Shown here one piece after another: positions 12,987 through 26,931 of a stretch of 64,000 bases of DNA. The stretch comes from Litomosoides sigmodontis (Eukaryota > Nematoda > Chromadorea > Rhabditida > Onchocercidae), in assembly GCA_963070105.1 (NCBI GenBank), contig OY718807.1, forward strand, positions 248,001-312,000, in the 5' to 3' direction. The position numbers and the translations under genes are program-made. The notes beneath the pieces were generated by a model. The model did no database searches. It was not told the origin of the DNA and saw nothing but the letters and a program-made list of their open reading frames with translations. Position 1 is the first letter of the stretch; the number at the start of each line of letters is the position of its first letter.

Positions 12987-15900
12987 TTAAGATTCGATAG
13001 GAAGGACGGTCACATCAGAAGCAGCTTTACAAAGAACATTGTTTATAAGAGTGATTAAATGCTTTTCCATACATGATTCAGTTTTCAACACGGTTGCAGA
13101 AACTGCTATGCGTGAGGCGGCAATGGAGGAAATACGTATTAACAAATGTGCAATATCAGCTGATATCTGTGGAAATAGCGATATCATACGACCCAACGAT
13201 GGTACAGCTTTTGACAGCAAGTGTAAATTTTCATCGGTAGTCAAGGCGCGCGATAGCGTTGTTAATACATCCAGTAATAATTCCACTCGAATAAATGACG
13301 ATTCTATTTTGTACTGAAAAATCAAATTTAGATTGTAGACCGTAAAGAGAATGCACTGAAGTGTAAAATAACTGGCAAGATTTTTTTTTTTAAATGAAAT
13401 GACACCTTTACAAGTAGAATCGCATAGAACATAGAAATGTCTAACACAGAACAAAGATATTAATAAGAACTAATCTAGTTTCAAACTATCAATGATTCAA
13501 ATTTACATTTTAACTTATTCAATCATGTAAATGAGGCATTCAAAATATTCAGAACTGCATTTAATTCAAAATTTCATTCTTGCTACTAATCCAAGCGTAC
13601 ATTGAGCATAGTATCTATTTTCTCGTAGCGTTTTAGTAGCAATCAAACACCTCTTTCCGACTTAATATCGATTTTAATATATCTCTGGTAAAAATAATAA
13701 TACGATTGGTCAATAATTCACATTACTTCGTCATCACATAGTTGTGCCTATGAAATATCAATAAAAAGGACCTGAACCTCAACCTTTTCAAGTTAATGTT
13801 TCACTGCTACTATATAAAATGAATTCTAGAATTCAAAATTAAATCATATTCAGAAAAATATGCACCTGATGTGCCAACTCGGCAATAAGAACGATGGCAA
13901 ACATACGCTTAGAAATGTCAGCCAATGCTAGAATTTCATGCACAAATTCCAAGCAGATATGCATTGATGGTATTTCTCGCACAGCTAGTGGAATTAATCG
14001 CAGAGGATAACCCTAGAATTCAATGAAAACAAATTCAGGTTTTCAATCTTTTGGAATCCATTCCAGGTTAAAAATGAAGAAAAAATGTTGGCCGAAGTTA
14101 GAGAATAATTGTAGAATACTTTTATGAGCATTCAAATAAGAATACTGAAGCAACCAACACATGCACTGTCTGAATGATAAAAGATGCATTTAGCCACCAT
14201 ATCTCCCATTTACAATTTTCAATGTATTTCTAAACAGCATAGTTTTTATCTTATCTCATTTACACATAAAATATTATGTCCATAATAACAGGGCTTATAG
14301 CTAAATTCATTTTCAAATTTTCACAATGAATAATATAAATCAACCAACACCTGAAAGTGAACCAATTTAGAGAGGACAGGGTCGGCGATGAACATCTGAT
14401 GGATATGTGCGCAGCAAAGACGATGAACGGCGATATTCTTGAAACGTCCACATATCTCTAATAAGATCTGTACAACTGCCGAATCTTGCGCTCCGATTAG
14501 TGAGCGCGTCAGTTCCTCACGTTCCACCCGTTGTTCATCTCTAAAAGATGAAATAAACGATTTAGTAATCTTTGGAAAACATAACAGTCAGAAGTTCAAT
14601 TTGTACATGGGTAAAGAATAAAGAGGTAATGTTTGAAATATCCTGATGAATTTTAATTTCATAAACAATATACCTTCCATTCTGATTAATTTGTGGCTTT
14701 TGTAGTAAGAGTGTACGACTTGCAGATAAATAAAACGAAAGAATATGTAAATAACATGGGAACAGGATATCATTTTCGAATAAGAGTTCATTGCAACGAA
14801 ATAAAAACAACGGTTGTTCGACCAGCAAATCATGCCTCAACTCGTCAGCAGACCACGCAGAAACTGTAGCCTAAAATTCTAGGCAAAGAATCACACGCAA
14901 TTAAAACAGTTAAAAAAAACAGACAATGACAGTATCTAGTACTCCTATCATTACAGACTGTTTCGTTTAAATTACGGTATTTCATTTCACACATCACCTT
15001 ATACTGAAAAATATTAATTCACTGTAACTTTTAAACCAATATAATTCGGCTACCAATTTTAGAAGCACAAGTCATCTTTGGCCTTTAAGGCTAAATTAGT
15101 AAAAACTTGAAAAGATATTAAATGCTTAATGGGTGTTTAAGTCACCAGCTCCGAATAACAAACTTCATAAAGCGCCCGCGGAACGACATTTTCCAGGCGT
15201 TTCCAAATTGCTACTGCTCCATTTGCAAAAGATACTGGTGTAGATGGATTGAGGGCTACCACCATAGCATACACAATAGCATCCATTGCTTGCACTTGTT
15301 CACGCAGTGTGCTCTTTTGTAGCAAACGTATAAAACGCATGGAATTTGAAGGATTTTCATCAACTGCATCAAACGCTTTGAATAGTGAGTTTGTCGACAA
15401 TGAAACTCTGCAGTAGTCAATGGTTTTGTGAAAACAATTTCAGAAAAGAAGCTTAAATTTTCATCAATATATTCCCAGATGTTTAAAGAAATGGAAACAA
15501 CTAAATAGATGAATTTTTAATTAAATAAAGAAATAAATTCAATAAGTAAATAAGCATTTATTTCGCTAAGTAAAAAGAATCTAACCACAACATGGTACAT
15601 CTATTCTCGGAGACTCCTAACAGAAACAATTTATAGAGATTTTAACAAAAACAAAAAGGATATAAAGTGTTGGTGAGTGAGCCTGACTCACCGAGCGGTA
15701 GTTCTAATTTCAGGATTCTTCAGTTCATCATCTATAGGTAACAGTAATGAATCGATCGTTGGAAGCATATATGGATAATAGAGTCCGCATAAATAAACTA
15801 ATGGTGACCGGACAGCACGAAAGTGTTCTGGTCGAGTTTCAACAACATTCAGCAGGAATCGCACCGGTATAACTTCATCTATTTTGGCGCTGCAGTGGTT

Positions 15901-18900
15901 TCATAATACAAAATTAGCAGAAATTAAATTCAAATTTATTGCAAAATATTACCATAATAAAGTAAAAATCTAATCAGCGAGATAGGCATCATCATCTAAA
16001 TGCGAACTCAAAACTGTTCCAATCTTGGTATTATTTGGTATTATTTGGAACCAAAAAAAGTAATGAAATAGTGAAGAACATAAAAATACCTATAAAAGAA
16101 TTGAACAGTTCCCTTTTGAACACGGCTTTCGAAGCTCCTTCGATAACAAAGAAGGAAGAAAAATGTAAGTAAGCGCGGCACCATCTTGTTCTCGTCCATA
16201 ACTTCGCCACTAAATACGTTCTAAAAATGTAATTGAATGTGTGGTGAAAATTTATTTGAATAGTGATTGTTTCTGTGTTCGCCAATGAGATTGATTATTT
16301 AACTTAACTTTTTGTTTTATAAGAGGAAATACTGACTAAAAAAACGATAGTTTTAAGAGCCTGCTTCATAATTTTCATCTCATCCTAAAAATAAACAGAA
16401 TTGTTAGCATACCAACACAAATTCCTCTGACAATGGATAATTAGCAGAACTGAATTCAGTAGCAGTGAAACAGCTTCCTGCATATGCATCCAGCAAGTCC
16501 GTTACTACAGGATGTAAAGGCGTTGCACAGTTTATTATCTGTGCACCAATCCAATCCTGCAGGTTAGAAAAAGACATATCAATCTTCTTGAAATTTTGCT
16601 TATGTAATGATATGGTGGAACAGATTCGAAATTCACTCTTCAACACATGAACATGATGAAATATCAACTTATAAAGTGACAAAAATTAGAACTCAAATTA
16701 AAATTACAGCATCAAAAACCAGCAAGAAACTTTATATGATAGCAATTTTCACCGAAATTAGATAAATTTAAGAAATAAATATTGCCTTATTTTTTAGATC
16801 AAATATAGCGAAACAGTCTCAACTTCATTGCGTCAAATGAGCACATAATCTTTATTTCAGAGCATAAGTTATTTTCAAACTACTAAAATTCAACTGACAC
16901 TGCAAAACTACCTTCAATGAAAACTGGCAGTTACAGAGTGTTTCTACTCAGCTATTTCAGGAACTCACAAATTATGATGAGAAACAAAGAGAAGAGAAAA
17001 GCGACTTCAGAAGCTAAGTTATAAAGATACTTTAACGACTAATAAAACGTTTTAGGAGCAAACCTGAATAGGAACACAATGTTTCGAAAATGAATTTGTT
17101 GAGAGTAATTGGGTGATACAATGAGCTGGAAGGAATCCTTGGTGATGAGAACTGAGGGAACGAGTAACAGGCATTTGCGCAGCCTGTTCTGCTATATCGC
17201 GTTCGGTCATGGCATGCCGCAGGAATAAATTCTTCAGTGTCATAAGATTTCGTATATTTACAGTAACCTGAAAGTCTTGTTAAAAAATAAGCTATGAAAA
17301 GTATATTTAAAAAAATTGTCAATTCAGGAAGAAAGTATTAAAATATTGTGCAAAATCATTTGAATTATACAGTTCAGAAAAAAACTGATTTTAGTGATGC
17401 TCGAAATAAAAACAATAGAATCTTTCATATAATTAAATTTATTCAGTTCCTAAAACTATGAAAAGAACAAGAACAACCAATGTTACATTGATAATTTAAT
17501 CACATTAGTTTCTCACAGCATAAGCACAGTGGCCAATTGCTTAGAAAACTAAAGGTCTAAAACGATACCTTAAAAGCAAGGACACTCGAAATAAGAGCAG
17601 CAAGTTGTTCACTTTGTCCAGCATGCAAATGGATTGATAACAAAATAAAGAATTGCTGCAGAGCTGGAGAAGCACTGGATACCGCTCGTTGCTTAAGCCA
17701 ATCCAAAAATGCTATAATTGAAGCTTCCACTTCCTTCTCATCACCGAGATGTAATCTTGAAGTAAACAATGATTAAATGCTATAAACTTTAAAATTATTT
17801 CGCAATTTATCTGTTCTTTCTATACTGCACAATGATTTTAAACACTTAAAAACTGATTCAAAGTAAGTCATATGGATCACACACTTCTAACACCTCGGAA
17901 ATTTGTTTTCAGAAAGCTTCATGCTTGTATCAAGCCAACATTATCTTTTCACGAGATTACTTCAGTGTTTTCGAGGAGACTTTAGAACTCATTGCTCAAA
18001 ATTTGATCCCAAACTCAAAATTAGTGAGGCAAATTTATAGTAGATTGCAACAAATCATGACGCCTGGGATTCCTGAGACTACCAGATATTTTATTATATA
18101 ATCTCTTAGTTTCCTGATGCCAAAGAGTTTCCATATTTTGTGGTACAAATTCCAGTAACAAAAAAGGACACCTACGGTATCAGTTGTGGACAAGCAATAA
18201 TAACGGACAATGCTGTCATTATATATCGATCGTCATTGAAATCCGTTCGAGTAAGAAATAGCAACCAAGAATTCGTTTCGTCATAACTCAAGCGTATACC
18301 AGCATTAATACGAAGAATTGCCAGTAACTGAGCTAAGGTGGCTTCAATACCATCATTCATCGTACTGCAATAATAAAATTTTCTAATTTTGATATCATTC
18401 AAAAATTTTATCTTACTTCGGATGAACGCATAATTTATTCTGAAGATTTGAGGACTAAATTTTACGACAACGTAATAAGTCAGAATTGCTTGGAAAACAA
18501 AAAGCAGCTCTCACAAAAAGTCTCGTGGCACATAAACTCTTTCCGATTGTTCAATGCACCCCCAAAGATAAGAATATCAGGAAGTGAAAGAACAGCAGAA
18601 ATGAGCTCCATAAAAGAAGCTTTGCAATTCAGTAGTCAAACTAATCCATTTAATTCACCACTTCTGATCCATAGGTTTCCCCTAACTTCTAATTAACTCG
18701 AAGCTTCTGGGTGTATGCATGATGTGTATGCGGTAAATTTCATAATTACTGACAGGTGAATTCCATAGTTATCGACACCTCCATTTCACAAGAAGTTTAC
18801 AATACTAAAAATGGAACCTAGATGAAAATGTATTTATAGCCTCGGAAATCCGATCGCGTAGAAGTTTCACAGCCGGTTTGTCGGATGATCGGTGAATAAA

Positions 18901-21228
18901 GAGAGCCAGAGAACGCTTGTTTAGTAATGCGTAAAGTAAATTGTTTATTAGCTGAGTACTACTTAAACAAACACATATTAGCATCAATGCCAAACTATTG
19001 CCGCTTGAAGTGTTTGTATCCAGCAACTGAGAAATGCTTGGTTCAACAAGATATGGATCTATAGAGAGCAGCTAAAATATAAAAATTCTGAAATTTAAAG
19101 ATACATATGAGCAATTTGTAACTTGAAATGTGCAAAAAATCACGCTAAATAATCGAGTACCACTGTATCCTGAAGTGAAACAGTTTAAAAATTAACTATT
19201 TTAACAATTTTTAAGCTGCTATACATATGTTGTCCTAGATAATCCAAAAACACCTTGTTGAACTTCAAATTTCGAAAAAGTTTAACATAGCAAAGTTCAC
19301 AAATCTTTTAAACTACAGATCAACTGATGAAAAAGCGAAGTTACATGAATTAACTTTATATATTATCTCATATTCATCAACAGCCTATTTCGTAAGGTGA
19401 AATACAGGGTTACTACCAAAGAGACTGACGACAGTGGTGCCTAAACCGCTGTATTAATTCACTAGTCTAGGAACCGATATAGCCAAATGTTGTATAAAGT
19501 AATTTAAATGGTTGTATAACTTTGGTCTAAACTTGTATTAAATTAAATAAATTTTTCACCAACAGTCACTTGTATTAATTATCATCAACAGTGCATTAAT
19601 TTTTTGTGATATTTAGCAAAAGCAAAAATGAGGGCGAAAATTAAACGATTCATTATGTCTGACAAACCCTGAGTAATACGTTGTTTCTATTCTTGCTGAT
19701 AGCGCCATCATCATCCATCAACTGAGCCCTCAATAAGTAATCAACAGTCGATTCCAAGGAATCGGTAACATTACATATCAGCTGAAAAAAAATGATTTGA
19801 AATTATCGCTATATTTCGTTGGACTATTGGCGTCAACTGCATCGTTCAACAATTGATAACTGTAGACCAGATACGATCAACGCTTATCGGACAATTTATA
19901 ATGTTTACCATAGTAATCACAGTTACAGCATTAGGTATTGCCAATAAAGGATGAATAATTAATGCGAGATCGAAACGACTTGGTATATACAAGGCACACA
20001 TGGTCATTGCACAAATGACTTCTTCTAGTGTTGATTCTTGTTCAAAGATATCCAAATTCGTTGCATCATCCTCATTTCTTACAACTAAAAGATCACCTCC
20101 AGTTTACAGCACGTGGACAGTATTGGCTTTCGTATATGTGCACGTCAATTCAAAAATTTTTCGGTTACTAAAAGTAATGAATTGTTGATTTAATATTTTA
20201 TCATACATTAGCCATGCAACCCGTCTACATTAACAAGAATAGCCTGAATTTTATTCAAATAAAATTATAATCAGAGTGCAGAAATTGAGGGAAATTCCAA
20301 CTTCTATCGAGCAAAAATGCGATAATTTTGAGTTTCATTTGCGGCGATGCAGTTTCAAACGGCAGTTTATGAATACTCTCAATGTCCTCCGCCGTTGCTT
20401 TATTTAAATCATTCTCCACAGTCACAACATCTGCACTAAGAATTTGAAATAGCGAGTTGCATTGGGGAAATTCCAGTAAACGACGCCGAAGCTGATCCTT
20501 AAAAATTTTCCAGATTATGTCGCTGGTTAATTTGAGCAATACTGTCTAAAATTTTTACAAAAAAAATGAAAAGGGAAAACCAATGCGGAGTTTCCCACCT
20601 TTATTTTTCAACTTAAAATCTTGCTTCCATTGTTCCATAACCTATTTGTTCGAAATTTGTCCCATTAATCTACTCATTAGCAACTAACTAAAAAGATACT
20701 TGGTTTGTCACTTTTGGATCACTTCAAATTCTTGGTAGAAAAAGCAAACACTTAATGGTTTTGTGTTTCCAAGGGTTATTAAAATTCCAATCATCAAAAT
20801 TTTTACATTTCATGCTAAGAAAGTCTTTCTGGAAGCGAAAACTTATACAACGAGGTAACATAGAAGTCAAAACTTCCTACACATTTTCTTAAGATTCTCA
20901 AAGTGCAACAACTACTTAATTTGCAAAAAAATTCCACTATTAAAAAACTTTTCCACAGGAATAAAATTACAGGATTATTAATAAATTTCGATCTCCACAA
21001 TAAAAAACATATCATAGCCTTCCTGAAAAAAGTGACACTCTGGGATTCACAGAAAAACAAACTAACCAGTGATTCATCCGAAAAAATGCAAGCCGATGAA
21101 AATGAGCACAGCAAAAGAGATGGCAGAAATGGTTGGATCTGTTCGGCATCGAATGCATCGATATTATCAATGAAAGTGCCATTCTTTAGTGCAGTATACA
21201 CCGGTTGTGGTGCTTGGATTGGCAACAT
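12987..21228 (-). CDS. INTS2: Integrator complex subunit 2
   Basis: Large helical-repeat scaffold subunit of Integrator, the nuclear complex that cleaves nascent snRNAs, enhancer RNAs and promoter-proximal transcripts of RNA polymerase II. Sixteen exons, 5' to 3': 21228-21067, 20545-20302, 20084-19909, 19781-19668, 19071-18818, 18364-18176, 17755-17569, 17267-17064, 16556-16413, 16220-16090, 15889-15692, 15407-15146, 14870-14674, 14540-14351, 14012-13866, 13313-12987. They yield 1041 residues (human about 1200) with matching phases throughout. Diagnostic stretches: LIGAQDSAVVQILLEIC, GFLPAHCITQLLSTNSF followed by DWIGAQ and CATPLHP, and IPSMHICLEFVHEIL, all close to human INTS2. The start is the ATG 19 bases after a T-rich acceptor (TTTCTCACTAACAG) at about 21247, which suits spliced-leader addition. 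The weakest boundary is the donor at 20302. Confidence 0.95.
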
Positions 21229-21587
21229 TTCCAGTCTAAAAGCTTCGCTGTTAGTGAGAAATAAAGAGAAGTGAGTGCGAAGGACAGAAAAACTGAATAA
21301 GTAAAGAAAGAAGGTAAAGTGCTTAATCACGACTTAGAAGGTACATGCACCCACCAGTACCGAAGGAGTGCGGTAGATGAATTGTTGATGGCCTGAGGAT
21401 ATTTCACGTGGATGGAGTGGATTTAGCCCCTCAGGCTTTCCACTTGCAGGTCTGGGCTCACCTGTTGTAATGTGTGTTCGTTGGTCAGCGCATTCCTAAC
21501 AATACCCTCCTCATTATTGCCAGTGTGTATTTGTTTCCAAGAAGGCATTTCTGTGCATAGGTATCACGAAGAACTCCAATCGACTGG
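21229..21587. promoter_or_regulatory. Divergent promoter region between INTS2 and COM-1
   Basis: The two start codons face away from each other with 359 bp between them, so both genes probably share this regulatory DNA. It contains the INTS2 spliced-leader-like acceptor near 21247 and a possible acceptor ending at 21560 (GTGCATAG) before the COM-1 frame. No TATA box or named factor site was identified. Confidence 0.55.
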
Positions 21588-23073
21588 ATGGATGCGACTA
21601 CTTCACCAAGATGTGTAATCGAAGACTACGAAAAATCACTAATTTCCGAAGTTTTATTGGATACTACATTCGAGCAAGAAAATTCCCAGTCACTGTTGGA
21701 AATAAGTCTGGAAAGTAAGAAAAGTCCATCCGACATTTTCAATATAATTGATGACATTCCAGAAACACCAAAATTCGTTGCAAACATCGATCTTACAACA
21801 CCGAAGAAGACTTTTCAGAACAGATCGCTACTTCTTCCTACTCAGCCATTACTGACGCAGTGTTCAACTCCTATGCAGCAACGTTCGAGAGTCCGTTGTA
21901 GCCGGACTTTGGACAGTTGGATTGATCGGTTCAAGTCATCACCGAAATCGAGGGCAGATGAAGACGCCCCTAGGTTGAATATTATTCCAAATATCTCTCA
22001 AAAGATACCGAATTTCGCGACTGAAGTGAATAACGAGAACGTGGGGGTGATTGCCAATGACTTATGCTCATCGCGAGTTTTGTCGCAGTCTTCGAGAGGC
22101 TCTGCTGGGATTCGACCTGTTCTTCTCACTTCGAATTCGACAGAGTTGCAAAAACTAAAATACAATAGTGCGATTTGTACAGATGAAAATTTGTCAGAAT
22201 TCCTGCAGATTTCACCACGATTATCTTCACGATTGAATGCAAACCAAATCTCTAAAAGAGCTATGAAATTGCAAGATTGTTTAGTGGGACCAACTTTCCC
22301 AGCAACCTCTGCTGGTCGAGTGGAAAGAAATGAGGAGGATGAGCAGGAAGATATTGCTTCTTCTCTCTCTGATGAATCATCCTTTCCGCTTACTCCTTCT
22401 CCTCCTCACACATTAAGGAAGCCAGAAATACTGAGGCAACTTTCACTTATAACTGTACTGGCTCGAAGTAACACGGCTAAGTGCTATGCTGGTATGGAAT
22501 CGCAGCATACGATGAAAGCAATATCTTCACCAGAATTTTGTCGAGATGACGAAAAATGCGTGGGAGATGAACTAACCTCAAGATTTAACGATGACGGCAA
22601 AGTGCGACGGAAAAAAGCTGAACGACGATTATTGCGCGGTTTCGAATGTCGATGTTGCGCAGATTATTACGAAAGTTTGGGACTAAATCAAGATGAACGT
22701 AGTAAACGAATTGATCAGGTTTGTCGAATTTAAAGACCACGTACGTACTGGTTGTTTCATATTTTGGTGGATAGAACATGGTGAAATGTATCGGTGTGGA
22801 TGTGGATCAGTTATGATTTTCGATAAAAATGATTCTTAGGAATGAGTCTGTTTTGTATATGTTGCTCTCTCTGTACTTTTGCAGGTTAGTAAACATAGAA
22901 ACACTGAAAGGGAACCATCTACTCCCGAATATTACTGGGAGATAGGGATGCCAAACAGGGAAGAGCAGTGTCGGCGTGGGCAAATTATGGAAAGCAACTC
23001 ACCGATTGCTTTTAAAATACGCTATCCGGAGTACAGGCCGAGGAGACGTGCTCGGCGGAGACTTTTCATTTAG
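21588..23073 (+). CDS. com-1: CtIP/Sae2 family DNA-end resection factor (COM-1)
   Basis: Cofactor of the MRE11-RAD50 nuclease that starts 5' resection at meiotic and other double-strand breaks. Two exons, 21588-22718 and 22885-23073, joined in phase 0, give 439 residues. The C-terminus carries the family signature: paired cysteines C354-R-C-C357, a KHR basic motif at 380-382 that replaces the usual RHR, and PSTPEYYWEIGMP at about 388-400. The TP in the last motif aligns with the CDK-target threonine of human CtIP (inference). The exon junction falls between the cysteine motif and KHR. The rest is Ser/Pro-rich and probably disordered. No N-terminal coiled coil for tetramer formation is visible. 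The frame is open up to a stop at 21558-21560, so an upstream exon could exist. The protein ends in a very basic tail (RPRRRARRRLF). Confidence 0.88.
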
Positions 23074-24232
23074 TGATTAAATTATTTCTGATATCTTTTT
23101 ATTGTCAGCAGCACTTTGTGCAGTTGTTTGACTCTGGGTTGACTGTTCAATGAGCAAGCTCTCGGTAGTTTTTGGTAAGAATGGTTTTGTAGTTACTAAC
23201 GTGAAAAATTATATTATGGATTAGTTCGATACATGTTAAAGGACATGTTGCAACGAATGACTAAATTGGAAGTAAATTTTCACCTGACAGTCAAAATTTG
23301 GAGATATCGAGCTCTAGGGGAATAAATTTAACAGCCTTACAACTTACTTCCGATTACTATACGATGTTCGTATGCTATGCATTTAAATCCTTTACAATGT
23401 TATTCTTTAAAAGTGCCTTAGGAATAATTTTCGAAGAACCTAGAGCCTCACTGACTGATTTCAATGAATATTGTTGATCAAATTTTTTATTTCGTTACAA
23501 CTGTACTGCATTTCCACTTATTCAACACTGCCTCGATTATTGAGTCACATGCGTCAAACTGAGCACAAAATAAGGGGGTCAGCATTTGCAATAAACTCAT
23601 TAACGCTTAATAAATGTGCTCAGTTCACACCGCCCCAATTTTTCTGGCGAGTTAATATCCTTGAGGCAGACTTTTTACTAACTAGTTCTTAAAATTATAC
23701 AAAATACAAATTAAAAACCAATGGTTTTGAAAATTCGACCCTCCTTTAAGTCGGCTATTTACTGAAAATTAATCATAAATATGCTTTGGATGAGATTTTA
23801 TTAAATGGTCCATTTTATTTAGTGCTGTAATACTTTTTTTACAACTTGCTTTGTTCCCATTAATCTACTTTGCTAAGTCATTTGCTTTCTTAGTGTGCAT
23901 TCTTTTATTTTCTTTCATCTGAGTAAATTTGTTCAAAATTTTCGATTTCTATTATTTATGAATTTTTTCATTCAAACATATCTCAAATCCGCTATATTTT
24001 TCCGAAGCTTTAGGTCGTGCACATCATGAATCATTTTGAATAAGGGTAGTAATTCGAATGATGAAGATTTTAAAACTACTGCTTTAAAAACTAAGCTAGC
24101 TGCCAGCGAATGAATTTGTTATTTTGTGGGAATCTGATTATTAATTTCAGTTTTAGTATGATAAGTTATTGGTTGTAACAAGCGATATGTCATTACTTCT
24201 GTCAGTTTGTGGTTCCAGGTTTCGGGAATAAG
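23074..24232. other. Intergenic DNA between COM-1 and prefoldin 6
   Basis: AT-rich and non-coding as far as can be seen. A possible spliced-leader acceptor (GTGGTTCCAG) ends at 24218, 14 bases before the prefoldin start. At about 1.16 kb the gap is too wide for a typical nematode operon, so independent promoters are more likely. Confidence 0.5.
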
Positions 24233-25713
24233 ATGGGTGATTTTGTTATGAACAAATTCGAAGAAGAGCTTGCTAAATATAAGCAATTTGAAAAAGGTTA
24301 ATAATCTCATCAATTTTTTTTTTAATTTCCAACCGGAATGGTGAAAATCAACTGATTTACGACGTGTAACGTTAACAAAGGTGTTTAAAAAAATGAACTC
24401 GTTTATGTAATAATGTAATATAATTTGTTTATTAATTTATTTGTATAATCTATTGTTGGTAGATTTTGCGGGCCGTTATGATTTGTGGTATTTCAAAACA
24501 TATTGTCTTTCATTTCTTTACAGACCGAGAGAAAAACATTCATAATCGACAGCAACTTGAAGGGCAGTTAACAGAAAATAATCTTGTGAAAACCGTAACT
24601 TATTTTTTTTCATCTTTTGTATTTAATTAACTCTAGTTTTTTGTGGATTCTTGGCATATCCATTAGTAACGTTAACTATTTGCGTTTTTTGTCATGGCAT
24701 CTCTGTTGCAAAGGAATGAAAAGGGAGAGAGAATGAGTGAAAGTCCGAAATCATATTACATGATGTCTATTTTAATAACGATATCATTTCTTCCTTTTTT
24801 GACAAGCAAATGCTGACGGTTTCAGTGCTGTATCATATATTTATGTTTCTCAGTCGCTTTGCTTTGTTAATATAACAACTTATTCTTGTAATTCTTAGCG
24901 AAAAGAGATAAGTAAAAATAAAATAAAGGATTACTGAGGTGAAAAAATGCAAGCGATTTTATAATGCTTGCATCTAATCTTAGGAATGCAACTGTTCTGT
25001 AGTTCTGCATTTCAGGAACTTGATCTTCTCGAAGATGGTGCAATGGTATATAAATTAATTGGGCCAGTGCTAATTAAGCAAGATCTTACGGAGGCAAAAC
25101 AAAACGTTGAAAAACGCATAGATTATATCACAGCAGAAATGTATGTTTTTCTTTTATTTCCATCATCGTAACTTATTATAAAGTTTAACAACTTTTAAAA
25201 GGGAAAGGAATGGATTTTATCTTGTACGTTCCATTCAGCATGCAAGTTATAAGAGGCAAGATGTTAGTGGCTCAGTAAATGTTGAAGTTTGTTGTATTCT
25301 TTAGTTTAGTTAAAATTTTAAGTGGATTTGATCGTTTCTGTGGAATGAAATACATTATTTTGAGATATTCTAAGTCTTATTTTGCATCTGAAAAGCATTA
25401 AGATCTCGAAAATCGAAAGTCGGAAGTCTTAAAGTCGCAAAAGTTCTTTTTCATGCACTCAGGGTTGGAAAAGTATTCCGCAGATTTTTTGTGCTTGGAG
25501 AAGAATACCCAGTATATAAAATCTGCAGTAGTGGGTTTGAGATTTTGTGATACTTGCTTTATGAATATTTGTTTGAAATTTCTGGTTTTACTTAGTGCTT
25601 ACAGAAAACGATTAGAGAAGACGATAGCGGATGATGCAACGAAGCAAGAAAATCAGAAGCAAACAGTGATGAGGTTACAAAACGCAGTAACTCAACGATT
25701 TCGGACCAAATGA
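24233..25713 (+). CDS. pfd-6: Prefoldin subunit 6
   Basis: Beta-type subunit of the hexameric prefoldin co-chaperone, which passes unfolded actin and tubulin to the CCT chaperonin in the cytosol. Four exons, 24233-24296, 24524-24594, 25016-25140 and 25605-25713, give 122 residues (human 129). Conserved stretches are QLEGQLTENNLVKTELDLL, MVYKLIGPVLIKQDL and KRIDYITAEIKRLE. The order is N-terminal coiled helix, central beta-hairpin pair and C-terminal coiled helix, the full beta-prefoldin fold. Phases agree at all three introns. The start is the first in-frame ATG after an acceptor at 24218. Identification is secure. Confidence 0.97.
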
Positions 25714-26931
25714 TTTTGAAGTATTTGAAAAATGGTTTTTATTGAGTGTGAGTATTACTGCTTTTTGGTTATATTGTAAAATTTTTTCTTAGTTGAGATT
25801 TTGAATTGATATTGATGGTTCCCTTTAAAAGAGCAAATGGGATTTTAGGTCGGAAATTCTTTTACATAGGCTATGAATGATATAGTCGTTCACATTGCAA
25901 GAACTTGCGTTGCTTATGGTTGACATTTTTTTTCATGATGCAATTAAGATTTTGTTTTGATTTGTGCCACTACCTCCTTCACATGAGGGGCTACAGAACA
26001 TCTAATCTTAAGAAATATCTATTCGAGTAATCCTCCCACTTATTTCAGTTTTGTTCTGCCTACGCACAATCCTATGTGGAGTCAGTTGTAAGAAAAATGT
26101 TATATGGTACTTTTTAAAAGAGTTCCTAAAATGGAAGATTCCGGATATAGCATATATTGATAATACGATGTGATTCCTTATATTGTATCAATTTTTTTTA
26201 ATGAACTTATATTGATTTTTTGTATTTTTTTTACGAAATAATTACTGCTTACGCGTTGCTCTGCTTTTCTACAAAGTTTCGAGAGATTTCGAACTTGTTG
26301 ATGTTGTCTTGCTCTCTTTTAAGAACGTAATTGAATTGTATAACGATACAGGAAGGACGATGTGAGAGCGAATATTTCCAGATATATTTTGTTTCCAAAA
26401 ATAACCGATTTTCTTAGAAAAGAGGAATCGATGTTGGAGATATTTTTGGTTCTACTTCACAATTCATTTTTGTGGGTTTGATCATTAAAACATAAAGAAG
26501 AATTCTCCTGCATACTGATGAATTTGAATTTAAATCATCATGGATTATTCTGGGGAAGTTTTCCTACTGTACTTAGATTGTTCGTTCTAAATTCCAGTTT
26601 TCTAAATGGATATTTTAATGCACCAAGTTTTCTGCTGATTTTCTAAACTCTTCTACTCATTCGTCGCTACCAAAGGGATCATTTTTTGCCTAAAACTTAA
26701 CAAGAAGTTTTTTGCAGTTGTACTACATATTTCTGTGGATGGATGGTGTTGTACGATAATACAATGCGTCTGTTGCAGCTTTGAGCAACTGATGAGGTGA
26801 GCAGAGCATTGGTATCAGAATTGATTACAGTGTTGGAGTTGGAGGATCATATACGATGCGCTTTTGTAAGGCAGTTTTTCGAAGTATAACCGTAAAAAGT
26901 CCACTTCCGTTGGCATCTTTTCGCTTTTCCA
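25714..26931. other. Convergent intergenic region
   Basis: The 3' flanks of pfd-6 and of the minus-strand membrane protein gene. AT-rich, with no feature recognised. Confidence 0.55.

Noticed and set aside
16316..16386. Extra INTS2 exon (frame with DEMKIMKQALKTIVFLVS)
   Set aside because: The flanking exons join directly to give LSEEFVLNVFSGEV, matching the family. Inserting this piece would break that alignment.
20903..21274. 123-codon plus-strand open frame
   Set aside because: Lies antisense to the first exon and first intron of INTS2, which has clear family similarity. The frame is a shadow.
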